A DNA stretch of 13,185 nucleotides, taken from Opitutia bacterium UBA4506 (GTDB lineage Bacteria > Verrucomicrobiota > Verrucomicrobiia > Opitutales > Puniceicoccaceae). Location: positions 1,264 to 14,448 of the forward strand of contig DGMY01000084.1 of the NCBI GenBank assembly GCA_002388665.1, read 5' to 3'. The notes under the pieces were generated by a model, which was not told the origin of the DNA, did no database searches, and was given only the letters and a program-made list of their open reading frames with translations. The translations under genes and the position numbers were made by a program. Positions 1 through 7,273 of the stretch are shown here, piece after piece; position 1 is the stretch's first letter; every line of letters begins with the position of its first letter.

Positions 1-12
1 TGTAAAAAGGAG

Positions 13-33
13 AACGGACTTTCCAGTCCGTTT
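13..33 (+). terminator. Hairpin terminator of an upstream gene
   Basis: A perfect 8-bp inverted repeat (AACGGACT / AGTCCGTT, arms 13-20 and 25-32) closes a TTCC loop, and the 3' arm ends in three T residues. This is a compact stem-loop of the Rho-independent kind, although the T-run is short. An A-run at 3-7 gives a T-run on the opposite strand, so it could act in both directions. It most likely ends a transcription unit lying to the left of the window. Confidence 0.6.
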
Positions 34-302
34 CACATCCCGCACAGCCCGCCGCGCATGAGGACGCAAACGTACAGGAAGAAAGGGGATGTGGAGCCAC
101 CCCTCGGGATACATCCATTCATGTCTAAAATCCCAGTGTCGACCGTCAAATGATGCCCTTGACTATGTCACAGGCGGGAGCAGTCTGGAGAGCTGGATGA
201 TGGGATCGTTTGGGCATCGTTTTTACGCTGTCGTCGCGGGCCTCATTCTCTCAGTGACCCTTGTTTCGCCGTCTCTCATTTAGAAATCTTCTTCCTCACA
301 GT
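34..302. other. Intergenic, no gene recognised
   Basis: This stretch before the GH3 gene holds one 64-codon reading frame at 89-283 (+). It has no recognisable family, its product ends in a hydrophobic stretch, and it overlaps the alternative TTG start of the GH3 gene, so I treat it as chance. A purine-rich run lies at 79-88. I see no convincing -35/-10 pair or RNA gene. Confidence 0.4.
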
Positions 303-2402
303 ATGAGTCCAGTTACCCCCAAAACGCAGTTCAGTTATGATCAGGCTGGACTTCAGTCCTTTCACCCAGAGGTTTCTACCGCCGATGCGGAGGTGCGCGC
401 CAAGGATCTGCTTGCAAAGATGTCGGCAGAAGAACGCTTCAATGTTGTGTGCGGGGGCGGTTTTTCAATCCAGGCCTGCGAGCGTTTGAATATTCCGGAG
501 ATTGTTATGTACGACGGAGGGCAGGGAGTGAATCTGCGTCCTTGGTGTGACAATGGTGTCTTGGAGAAAACCGTATCTTTCCCTTGCACTCAGCAGTTGG
601 CGGCAACGTGGAATCGTCGGTTGTCGGGACGTTACGCCAAAGCTATCGCTGAGGAATGTCGCGCGGGAGGAATTCACGTCTTGCTGGCTCCAGGTGTGAA
701 TATCTATCGATCCTCTCAATGCGGGCGCAACTGGGAGTACATGGGAGAGGACCCATACTTGACGGCTGAGCTCGCGAGGATCTATGTGACGGCCGTCCAG
801 AACGAAGGGGTGATGGCTACCATAAAGCATTTCGCTTGCAACAATGTGGAGTTCAGCCGGAAACACTCTGACTCCCGTGTGGGCGAACGCGCCCTGAACG
901 AGATCTATTTGCCCGCTTTTAAGGCGGGGATCGAGGCAGGTGTTCTGTCGGTGATGACTGGATACAATTTGCTCAACGGTGAATATTGCGGTGAGAGCTA
1001 TTACGTGATTCAGGAACTGCTGCGCGACCAGCTCGGCTTTGAGCACTTGGTGATGACGGACTGGAATTCGGTGACCGATGGAAACAAGATCGCCAGAAGC
1101 GGTCAGGATTTAGAGATGCCAAAGGGTGCGAAGTTGATCGAAGCAAAGGACTCCTTGATCGGCTCGGAGGCGATCGATCGTATGGCTTTGAGCGTATTGC
1201 GTACTTGTATTATGATGGGTTTCTACGATCGTCCGCAGGTCGTGCCCGAATGGGTGGAGCGACTGGAAGAGCATGAAGGGATTGCTTACCAGACCGCACT
1301 GGAAGGGATTGTTCTTCTGAGAAATGAAGAGGAGATCCTGCCGCTGAGTCAGTCTGCAACCTGCCCGGTTCTTGTGACGGGCAACTACGCTAGTCGCACC
1401 CCTTTGGCAGGCTGGGGATCGGGCCGCATCGAAGGATTTAATCCAGAGTCGTTTGTCGATGCCTTTGCGCGCAAAGCAGGTGACGACAGTATCCAATATC
1501 GCCTGCATCCGAACGATGATGAGCTCACTACTGCCGCAACAGTTATCATTTGTGTCGGATACGAGCACGAAGGGGAAGGCCGTGACCGGCCGTTCGAATT
1601 ACCCGCTGCCGTCGATGCTCAAATTGAGCATTGTGTCTCGTTGAATCGAAAGGTGATTGTCGTCCTCTGCACCGGAGGGGCAGTGCGGATGAATTGGCAT
1701 GATAAGACGGCCGCTGTTTTTCAGGCTGGCTTCTGTGGACAGCGTGGGCCCGCCGCGCTCGCTGACTTGATTTGGGGAGAGGTGTCACCCTCGGGTAAAT
1801 TGCCTTACACCATGGAGGTTCAGTTTGAGGATTCGCCTGATCCGGACTACGTCCCGGAGGGATTGAAGGTGAGTGATCAACGAAACAATTTACAGCTTCC
1901 AGGTTTGGAGAAGCCGGATCATTTTCCTGGCGAGTGGCCGCACCAGATTCATTATGACGAGGGCGTGTTCGTCGGCTACCGCTGGTATGCTCAGCGGCAG
2001 ATTCAGCCACGGTATTGGTTTGGGCATGGCCTGTCCTATACCCGGTTCGAATATAGCGATCTGCGAGTGAGGTCAGTTGACCACCAGACTTGGGAGGTAG
2101 CCGTCACGGTGTCGAATGTTGGCCCCATGGATGGCGCAGAGGTTGTTCAATTGTACGTTGAACCAGTTCATCCGACCAAGGAGCACCCAGTTCGAGAACT
2201 CAAGGGCTTCGATAGGGTGGATGTTGTCAGTGGTAGCCGTCAGACTGCTCGCATCTACCTCGATCTTCATGATTTTGAGAGTTTTGATTGCTCGAAAGGA
2301 GCGCGCACTTTGAGAGGCGGGGATTGGCAATTGTGTGTGGGCAGCTCCGCTCAAGATATCCGATTGAGGCAGTTGCATCAGGTCCCGGATGCCGGCCGGT
2401 AG
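303..2402 (+). CDS. Glycoside hydrolase family 3 beta-glucosidase
   Basis: This 699-residue GH3 enzyme hydrolyses terminal beta-linked glucosyl (or related) residues from oligosaccharides. Visible GH3 landmarks are the substrate-site segment around GRNWEYMGEDPYL (about residues 142-154), KHFACNN starting at K175, and VMTDWNS with the expected nucleophile Asp253. The C-terminal alpha/beta domain carries EHEGEGRDR (421-429), which should supply the acid/base Glu. The segment WFGHGLSYTRF leads into a fibronectin-III-like C-terminal domain (VSNVGPMDGAEVVQLYV, from about residue 602). There is no PA14 insert and no signal peptide, which suggests a cytosolic enzyme acting on imported oligosaccharides. 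The frame is open back to a TTG at 261, but I chose the ATG at 303 because the extra 14 residues look unlike a family N-terminus. Neither start has a good Shine-Dalgarno site. Family assignment is firm; substrate is not resolved. Confidence 0.93.
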   Translation: MSPVTPKTQFSYDQAGLQSFHPEVSTADAEVRAKDLLAKMSAEERFNVVCGGGFSIQACERLNIPEIVMYDGGQGVNLRPWCDNGVLEKTVSFPCTQQLAATWNRRLSGRYAKAIAEECRAGGIHVLLAPGVNIYRSSQCGRNWEYMGEDPYLTAELARIYVTAVQNEGVMATIKHFACNNVEFSRKHSDSRVGERALNEIYLPAFKAGIEAGVLSVMTGYNLLNGEYCGESYYVIQELLRDQLGFEHLVMTDWNSVTDGNKIARSGQDLEMPKGAKLIEAKDSLIGSEAIDRMALSVLRTCIMMGFYDRPQVVPEWVERLEEHEGIAYQTALEGIVLLRNEEEILPLSQSATCPVLVTGNYASRTPLAGWGSGRIEGFNPESFVDAFARKAGDDSIQYRLHPNDDELTTAATVIICVGYEHEGEGRDRPFELPAAVDAQIEHCVSLNRKVIVVLCTGGAVRMNWHDKTAAVFQAGFCGQRGPAALADLIWGEVSPSGKLPYTMEVQFEDSPDPDYVPEGLKVSDQRNNLQLPGLEKPDHFPGEWPHQIHYDEGVFVGYRWYAQRQIQPRYWFGHGLSYTRFEYSDLRVRSVDHQTWEVAVTVSNVGPMDGAEVVQLYVEPVHPTKEHPVRELKGFDRVDVVSGSRQTARIYLDLHDFESFDCSKGARTLRGGDWQLCVGSSAQDIRLRQLHQVPDAGR

Positions 2403-2702
2403 TCCAGCCAGAGGCAAACCGCAGCGGATGACGGCTGTCTTCGGTACGCAACCGGCCCTTGGGCCACAGATCTATCCGAAATATCTCCCTTTTATGGCTG
2501 TGATCGCGAGACGGTAGGTCTGAACGCGATCATTTCCACTGAGGGCGAGCGGGGGAGTATGGCTCGATTCGATTTGCGACTTTATGGTTGGAGAGGAGCG
2601 GACCTTGCCGAAGTGTGGAGGAATGATGAAGATGGATGGTCTCAGTGAGAAGGGATTCGCTGCCCGGGAGGCGTTGGGTGTTCGGGGGAGAAGAAGGTAG
2701 GG
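2403..2702. other. Intergenic, no gene recognised
   Basis: About 300 bases separate the GH3 gene from the methyltransferase-like gene. The only structure I see is a short palindrome GGCCCTTGGGCC at 2454-2465, whose two-base centre is too tight for a terminator. Reading frames here are shadows without family resemblance. Confidence 0.4.
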
Positions 2703-3446
2703 ATGGCAACTCTTTGGAAGAAAATTACAGACGGCAATCTGTACGAAGTCCGCAGTGCGGGTGCCACGGTGCGTCTCTATCGAAATGGGGTGAATCATTC
2801 GCAGTGGAACCCCAATCGGCCGTTGAATGGATCAGTATGGGACCTATTGGTTCTCCCGGGGCTTCACCGGGAAGTGGGGAGTTTGCAAGCAGCGGCGGTA
2901 CTGGGTTTTGGGGCCGGGACGTCCGGTCGTTTGCTGCGCGACCTGCTGGAGGTGGAGCGGGTCGTTGGAGTGGATCTGGACACCGTTCATCTCTCGATTG
3001 CCAAGAGGTTCTTCCGGTGTGCGAGAGGTTGTGAGTTAGTCTCTGGGGATGCGGTCGAATGGGTGAAGAGGGAGGAGGCGCATGGGTATGATTACATCAT
3101 CGAGGATCTCTTCGCGGAAAATGAGGAAGGTGCTGAGAGATTCCTGCCCATGGATTCGGAGTGGTGCCGGTGCCTGGTCCGTCTACTTCGTCCCGGGGGT
3201 ATTGTAGTTTTCAATACCATCTATCCGGATCGAGTCTTGAATTTTCCCATTCTCCAGGATCAGGGACTCCGAGAGCGCTTGCCGTACTCGATTGGATACC
3301 AGTTGGAGGGCTATGATAATCGCGTTCTGGCGTTCAGCGATGAGCCTTTCCCGCCCGACGTTTTGGAGGGAAATCTACGTGCCATCGGGAGAACCTTTCC
3401 CCGCAGTCGGGGAGTAGGGTCCCGCTATGAGTGTTTTCGGGTTTAG
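2703..3446 (+). CDS. Spermidine-synthase-like SAM-dependent methyltransferase
   Basis: The 247-residue product has a class I (Rossmann) SAM-binding fold. Motif I is VLGFGAGTSGRLL (about residues 65-77), followed by the acidic strand end VVGVDLD, then SGDAVEWV and YDYIIEDLF. A post-motif segment LLRPGGIVVFNT completes the fold. The N-terminal strand region (TVRLYRNGVNHSQWNP) resembles the start of the spermidine synthase core. The family's usual GGGDGG glycine loop is replaced by GFGAGTSG, so aminopropyl transfer is doubtful and the substrate is unknown. An AAGG Shine-Dalgarno-like site lies five bases before the ATG. It stands alone, 300 bases after the GH3 gene and convergent with the SRPBCC gene. 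It may be unrelated to the lipid island. Confidence 0.72.
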   Translation: MATLWKKITDGNLYEVRSAGATVRLYRNGVNHSQWNPNRPLNGSVWDLLVLPGLHREVGSLQAAAVLGFGAGTSGRLLRDLLEVERVVGVDLDTVHLSIAKRFFRCARGCELVSGDAVEWVKREEAHGYDYIIEDLFAENEEGAERFLPMDSEWCRCLVRLLRPGGIVVFNTIYPDRVLNFPILQDQGLRERLPYSIGYQLEGYDNRVLAFSDEPFPPDVLEGNLRAIGRTFPRSRGVGSRYECFRV

Positions 3447-3578
3447 AGTAAGGAAATAGGATTTTCTATCGTACCGTGTAGCTCGTAGCAAAGGGGCAAG
3501 CTGCCTGCTATTGATCGGAATCCAGGAGATCCGGTTCCTCGAATCTATTTTGTAGAGGTTTATGCAAAAGCGTAGGTT

Positions 3579-3592
3579 AACGGGCTTCCGTT
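3579..3592. terminator. Weak hairpin between convergent genes
   Basis: A 5-bp inverted repeat AACGG / CCGTT with a four-base loop sits in the 211-base gap between the convergent methyltransferase-like and SRPBCC genes. The plus strand continues with TCCC rather than a T-run, so terminator activity is doubtful. It is the only hairpin I see in this gap. Confidence 0.2.
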
Positions 3593-3657
3593 TCCCTATC
3601 AGGGCAGTGACCAATATTCCAGACCCCAAACCGCCGTTGGTGCTTTGCGGGAGGCGA

Positions 3658-4116
3658 CTATCGGAAGACTTCACGCAGTGCTTGTTCACGATAGTCGAAA
3701 ATGTGTTTGAGCTGCCGTTGGACATAGGTGATGTGGGCCAGGGAGCCGAGTACACCGAAGGGGAGGGCGTAGTGTACCTGATCGAGGAAGCGGACGCCCC
3801 CTGGGGCTTCGGTGATTTCGTGGTAGTGGTACCAAAGCTTGTAGGGTCCGATGCGCTGCTCATCGACGAATGAGTGGTGCTCTCGAATGTGTTTGAGCTC
3901 GGTGAGCCAAGTCTGCCGACCCAATACGGGGACACCCACACGGTACTCGATCAAGAGACCCTCGTACATCTCTGCGGGTACATCGGAGACGATCTCAAAC
4001 GGCATGTCATCGGGAGTGATTTTGTCCAGATTCTTGGGAGAGCGAATAAACTCCCAGGCCGCCTCAAGGTCGGTGGGGAGAATGAGTTCATGGGAGATTT
4101 GGTGTATCCTCGTCAT
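3658..4116 (-). CDS. SRPBCC (START-like) ligand-binding protein
   Basis: The 152-residue protein matches the SRPBCC / polyketide-cyclase-like family, a helix-grip fold with a deep hydrophobic pocket for lipids or other apolar ligands. Diagnostic parts are the N-terminal segment ILPTDLEAAWEFI with SPKNLDKITP, the central GRQTWLTELKHI and FVDEQRIGPYKLWYHYHEI, and the C-terminal VHYALPFGVLGSLAH plus an amphipathic helix (VQRQLKHIFDYREQAL). No signal peptide or membrane segment is visible. It is transcribed away from the desaturase operon, with 86 bases between the two start codons and back-to-back promoter-like elements between them. By context it may bind or hand over fatty-acyl substrates or products of the island; the ligand is unknown. 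The start has no clear Shine-Dalgarno site. Confidence 0.82.
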   Translation of the reverse strand: MTRIHQISHELILPTDLEAAWEFIRSPKNLDKITPDDMPFEIVSDVPAEMYEGLLIEYRVGVPVLGRQTWLTELKHIREHHSFVDEQRIGPYKLWYHYHEITEAPGGVRFLDQVHYALPFGVLGSLAHITYVQRQLKHIFDYREQALREVFR

Positions 4117-4123
4117 AGGGGAT

Positions 4124-4152
4124 GAATCGTTCCGGGGGGCAATTTCCTTACG
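4124..4152 (-). promoter_or_regulatory. Putative ECF-type promoter of the SRPBCC gene
   Basis: Read on the minus strand, CGTAAG (4152-4147) lies 17 bases before CGATTC (4129-4124), close to the TGTAAG-N16-CGTTTA element of the two operons. The -35 half is back-to-back with the desaturase promoter (CTTACG-N11-TGTAAG), the same geometry as in the other divergent region of the island. The -10 half is only a partial match. The predicted start of transcription is close to the ATG, implying a very short or absent leader. Confidence 0.4.
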
Positions 4153-4163
4153 GGAAACAATCT

Positions 4164-4191
4164 TGTAAGTTTCGGCGGTTCTGCCCGTTTA
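4164..4191 (+). promoter_or_regulatory. ECF-type promoter of the desaturase operon
   Basis: TGTAAG (4164-4169), a 16-base spacer and CGTTTA (4186-4191) are repeated exactly, in sequence and spacing, upstream of the CFA/FAD/DUF1365/sigma operon (11388-11361, minus strand). The identity extends to TGTAAGTT and CGTTTACTCT. The ATG is 12 bases after the -10 half, so the transcript is probably leaderless or nearly so. The likely reader is the ECF sigma factor encoded at 7553-8146, by inference. Confidence 0.7.
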
Positions 4192-4202
4192 CTCTGTAAC
4201 GC

Positions 4203-5108
4203 ATGAAATCTGTCGGAAACATTTTAAAGCACGCTCTCCAAGATGAGGATAACCGTCTTCTGATGGCCTCTTCGCCGATTTTTCTGATGCATGTGGCCTG
4301 TGTGGGTGTCTTCTTTACCGGGTTTAGCTGGGTGGCCTTGGCGGTCTTCCTTTTCACCTATGTAGTTCGGGTGTTCGCTTTGACGGCGGGTTTTCACCGC
4401 TACTTTTCACATCGCGCCTTCAAAACCTCCCGGATTTTTCAGTTTGTATTGGCTTGGGTCGGGACGTCCGCGGCTCAGATGGGGCCGATGTGGTGGGCTG
4501 CCAATCACCGCCATCATCACCAGCATTCGGATAAGGAGGCCGATATCCACAGCCCAGTGGTGAGGAATGCGTTTTGGGCTCACATCGGTTGGGTTTTGTG
4601 CAGGGCTTACCATACGATACAGCAAGAACGGGTCCGGTATTTGAGTAAATTTCCAGAGCTCCGGTTTATCGATCGTTTCCACATTTTGCCGGTCCTTTCT
4701 CTCATCGCCGCTTTATATGGTATGGGAGCCGGATTGAATGCGCTTTATCCCGAATGGGGGACGAGTGGCCTGCAACTCGTCATGTGGGGTTTCTTTTTGA
4801 GTACCGTTTTGGTCTACCATGTCACTTTTTGTGTGAACTCCGTGACCCATATTGTCGGGCAAAAGCGGTTCGATACCGATGACGAGAGTCGCAACAGTTG
4901 GTGGGTAGCCTTGCTGACCTTCGGGGAGGGATGGCACAACAATCATCACCGTTATCCACTCTCTGCACGGCAGGGTATGTATTGGTGGGAGCTGGATCTC
5001 ACTTACTATCTCCTGAAGTGTTTGGAGGCCGTCGGTTTGATCTGGGATGTGAAGGTTTATCCGAAGTCGATCTATCGGGAGGCTCAGAAACAGGGAGAGA
5101 CAAAATGA
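4203..5108 (+). CDS. Membrane fatty-acid (acyl-CoA/acyl-lipid) desaturase
   Basis: This 301-residue integral-membrane di-iron desaturase introduces a C=C bond into a fatty-acyl chain using O2 and an electron donor. The three histidine boxes are intact: HRYFSH (65-70), HRHHH (102-106) and HNNHH (245-249), with the extra NSVTH ligand region at 212-216. Hydrophobic segments flank the boxes (about 24-62, 78-96, 160-210) as in Delta-9-type enzymes. No fused cytochrome b5 or ferredoxin domain is present. It is the first gene of a + strand operon, and its TGA overlaps the next ATG by four bases (ATGA). A job in this context would be supplying the double bond that the downstream CFA-type enzyme modifies, by inference. 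No Shine-Dalgarno site precedes the ATG. Confidence 0.9.
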   Translation: MKSVGNILKHALQDEDNRLLMASSPIFLMHVACVGVFFTGFSWVALAVFLFTYVVRVFALTAGFHRYFSHRAFKTSRIFQFVLAWVGTSAAQMGPMWWAANHRHHHQHSDKEADIHSPVVRNAFWAHIGWVLCRAYHTIQQERVRYLSKFPELRFIDRFHILPVLSLIAALYGMGAGLNALYPEWGTSGLQLVMWGFFLSTVLVYHVTFCVNSVTHIVGQKRFDTDDESRNSWWVALLTFGEGWHNNHHRYPLSARQGMYWWELDLTYYLLKCLEAVGLIWDVKVYPKSIYREAQKQGETK

Positions 5109-5899
5109 GCTCGGCTGCGGTATACTGGCTCTCGCTGCTCGGAGTGGGGTGGGTTTCTGCCACCGTTCTCTATGGGCTTTCCAGGAGAGTCGGGCTGATC
5201 GCCGTGGTCGATACGCTCTGGTCACTAGGAATCGGCCTGGGAGCGGTCGCCTATTGGATTGCTTTCCAGTCACAGGAGCAGATGGCCTTTGTCGTTTTGT
5301 CGCTCGTGATCCTGTGGTCCTCTCGGTTGACCTATCATTTGATCACTGACCGGGTCCTGCCGGGAAAGGAAGACCCGCGCTACGCCCGGTTGGCGAAGTA
5401 TTGGGGAGCCGCCGCCCCACGGAACTTCCTCTTCCTTTTCTGGGCCCAGGTTCCTCTGGTCGCCATCTTTCTCATCCCCATTACGGTGGCTATGAGTGCT
5501 CAGGATGGGGGTGCCGGTGTCGCCGACTTCTTGGCTGTCCTCGTCGCGGTCGTCGCGTTCGTGGGGGAGGGAGTCGCGGACAGGCAGTTGTCCCGATTTC
5601 GTTCCAATCCTGAGAACCGGGGCGGTGTGTGTCAGGTCGGGCTCTGGCGGTACTCGCGCCACCCGAATTACTTTTTCGAATGGCTCCATTGGTGGGCCTA
5701 CGTCTTTTTTGCCTGGGGTCACTCTTCCTGGTTGCTGACCTGGATCGGTCCTCTCGTCATGTTCCTTTTCCTTCGTTACATTTCAGGCGTGCCACCGGCG
5801 GAGAAGTCCTCGCTGGAAAGTCGCGGCAGTGCCTATCGTCAGTACCAGAAAACCACGAACGCCTTTTTTCCATGGAAACCACAAAAAGCAGAATCCTGA
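5105..5899 (+). CDS. DUF1295 membrane protein (steroid 5-alpha-reductase-like)
   Basis: The 264-residue product has several hydrophobic helices (about 5-25, 31-55, 60-79, 106-130, 138-157, 190-225) and the DUF1295 / steroid 5-alpha-reductase C-terminal signature: LWRYSRHPNYFFEW (180-193) and a terminal AYRQYQKTTNAFFPW. Members share a fold with NAD(P)H-dependent steroid reductases and isoprenylcysteine methyltransferases, so an acyl-chain reductase or methyltransferase role is possible, but the reaction is not established. I chose the ATG at 5105, overlapping the desaturase stop (ATGA), which indicates translational coupling; the frame is open further upstream inside the desaturase gene. It overlaps the next gene by 28 bases. 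DUF1295 proteins often neighbour CFA-type synthases and ECF-controlled lipid clusters in other bacteria. Confidence 0.88.
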   Translation: MSSAAVYWLSLLGVGWVSATVLYGLSRRVGLIAVVDTLWSLGIGLGAVAYWIAFQSQEQMAFVVLSLVILWSSRLTYHLITDRVLPGKEDPRYARLAKYWGAAAPRNFLFLFWAQVPLVAIFLIPITVAMSAQDGGAGVADFLAVLVAVVAFVGEGVADRQLSRFRSNPENRGGVCQVGLWRYSRHPNYFFEWLHWWAYVFFAWGHSSWLLTWIGPLVMFLFLRYISGVPPAEKSSLESRGSAYRQYQKTTNAFFPWKPQKAES

Positions 5900-7128
5900 A
5901 CGAGGGCGCTCACGGCGTCTCCCACCCATCTCCGACCCTTGTCGAGCGGCTCTTTCTACGGATTTTGCGAGGAATCCAGTATGGGAGTCTGGAGGTGGTT
6001 CTTCCCTCCGGGGCATTGCGGCGTTTCGGTGACCCTAAATTTCCAGTATGCACATTGCGAATACACCGAACCGATTTCTTTCGGAAACTTTTTTCGTCGG
6101 GAAGCATCGGGATGGGAGAATCCTATGTGGATGGAGATTGGGACAGTTCGGACCTCACGGCTTTGTTGACCCTGTTGGCAAAAAACCAGAAAGAGATCGG
6201 TCGTGTTCGAAACGGGTTCTCCTTGATCGCCCGTAAGTTGAACCGCATGTACCACCGGGCCCGGCGGAATACGCTGGAAGCCAGTGTGACCAATATTCAG
6301 GAGCACTACGATTTGAGTAACGCATTCTATGGGACGTTCCTCGACGGGACGATGACCTATTCGAGTGCCTGTTTTGAGAGTGCGGAAGAGACGTTGGAGA
6401 CGGCACAGATCCGGAAGATGGACCGGATGCTGGACCTCGCGGGAGTGTCTGCCGGAGATTCGATTTTGGAGGTCGGTTCCGGGTGGGGCGGCTTGGCCTT
6501 GCGCGCTGCGAAGCGGGGTTGTTTTGTGCGAACCGTCACGCTGTCCCGGGAACAGTACGATTACGCAAAGGCTCTTTTTGCGGCAGAGGGCCTTGAGGGT
6601 CAGATTTCGATCGAAGAGATGGACTACCGTCGCCTCGAGGGTCAGTACGATGCGGTGCTTTCCTGCGAGATGATCGAAGCCGTTGGGAAGGAGTACCTCG
6701 ATAGCTATTTTGAGAAGATTCGGGATTGTTTGAAGCCAGGGGGCAAGGCCGTGCTGCAAGCCATTACGATACCGGATGAACGATACGACCGTTACTCTAA
6801 AAGTTGTGATTGGATTCAAAAACACGTCTTTCCCGGAGGCCACTTGCCTTCGCCGGGAGCGATCGAGTCACATGTAAAGAAGGCCGGCGGGCTCGCGATT
6901 GTAGAAACACATCGGTTCGGGCAGGATTATGCTGAAACCCTCAGGCGATGGGCAGTGGCCTTCAACGGAGCGCAGGAGCAGGTCAAACGCCTCGGTTTTG
7001 ATCGTACCTTTTGCCGGAAGTGGAACTACTACTTTAGTTATTGTCAGGCTGGATTTTTGACCGATTTGATCGACGTGGAGCATGTGGTCCTTGGGTCGAG
7101 GGAATCCGAGGCTCCGAGCAGGGGGTGA
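5872..7128 (+). CDS. Cyclopropane-fatty-acyl-phospholipid synthase family methyltransferase
   Basis: The 418-residue, full-length CFA-family enzyme transfers a methyl(ene) group from SAM to the double bond of phospholipid acyl chains at the membrane. The N-terminal lipid-binding domain (ILRGIQYGSLEVVLPSG, then MGESYVDGDWDS) is followed by the SAM-binding core: HYDLSNAFY, LEVGSGWGGLAL, SCEMIEAVG (264-272), HVFPGGHLPS (from about 318) and YYFSYCQAGF. The usual YSCAYW active-site stretch reads YSSACF (163-168): the catalytic-type Cys position is Ser165 and a Cys appears two residues later (167). The product may therefore be a methyl-branched or otherwise modified chain rather than a cyclopropane. 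The start is the ATG at 5872 inside the DUF1295 gene, the only Met before the conserved N-terminus; the frame itself is open further upstream. Last gene of the operon. Confidence 0.9.
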   Translation: METTKSRILNEGAHGVSHPSPTLVERLFLRILRGIQYGSLEVVLPSGALRRFGDPKFPVCTLRIHRTDFFRKLFSSGSIGMGESYVDGDWDSSDLTALLTLLAKNQKEIGRVRNGFSLIARKLNRMYHRARRNTLEASVTNIQEHYDLSNAFYGTFLDGTMTYSSACFESAEETLETAQIRKMDRMLDLAGVSAGDSILEVGSGWGGLALRAAKRGCFVRTVTLSREQYDYAKALFAAEGLEGQISIEEMDYRRLEGQYDAVLSCEMIEAVGKEYLDSYFEKIRDCLKPGGKAVLQAITIPDERYDRYSKSCDWIQKHVFPGGHLPSPGAIESHVKKAGGLAIVETHRFGQDYAETLRRWAVAFNGAQEQVKRLGFDRTFCRKWNYYFSYCQAGFLTDLIDVEHVVLGSRESEAPSRG

Positions 7129-7155
7129 GCCGGAAGAGTGCTCTGCACTTACTGT

Positions 7156-7221
7156 ACGGTTTGAACCGTGGCGTCGGTCTGTAGGGGTTGGGGATGTCGC
7201 GGCAGCGCGGTCGAGGCTGCC
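7156..7221. other. Hairpins in the convergent gap, possible transcription end
   Basis: The 145-base gap between the convergent CFA-type and anti-sigma genes holds the palindrome ACGGTTTGAACCGT (7156-7169) and a stem-loop GGCAGC / GCTGCC (7201-7206 and 7216-7221, nine-base loop). Neither is followed by a T-run on either strand. These may end both operons by a factor-dependent route, but the evidence is only structural. Confidence 0.25.
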
Positions 7222-7273
7222 CGTCAAAGCCGGACGTCGGATACTGCGAGGGGACCTCTCGTCAGCTCCTAGG

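Noticed and set aside
89..283. 64-codon ORF on the plus strand with a hydrophobic C-terminal part
   Set aside because: It has no recognisable family, its purine run is too close to the ATG for normal initiation, and it overlaps the upstream part of the GH3 frame.
465..1046. 193-codon minus-strand ORF
   Set aside because: It lies wholly within the GH3 gene, whose conserved motifs fix the true frame; it is a shadow.
2454..2465. Palindrome GGCCCTTGGGCC after the GH3 gene as a terminator
   Set aside because: The two-base loop is too small and no T-run follows on either strand.
3851..4168. 105-codon plus-strand ORF in the desaturase upstream region
   Set aside because: It is antisense to the SRPBCC gene, and its product shows no family features.
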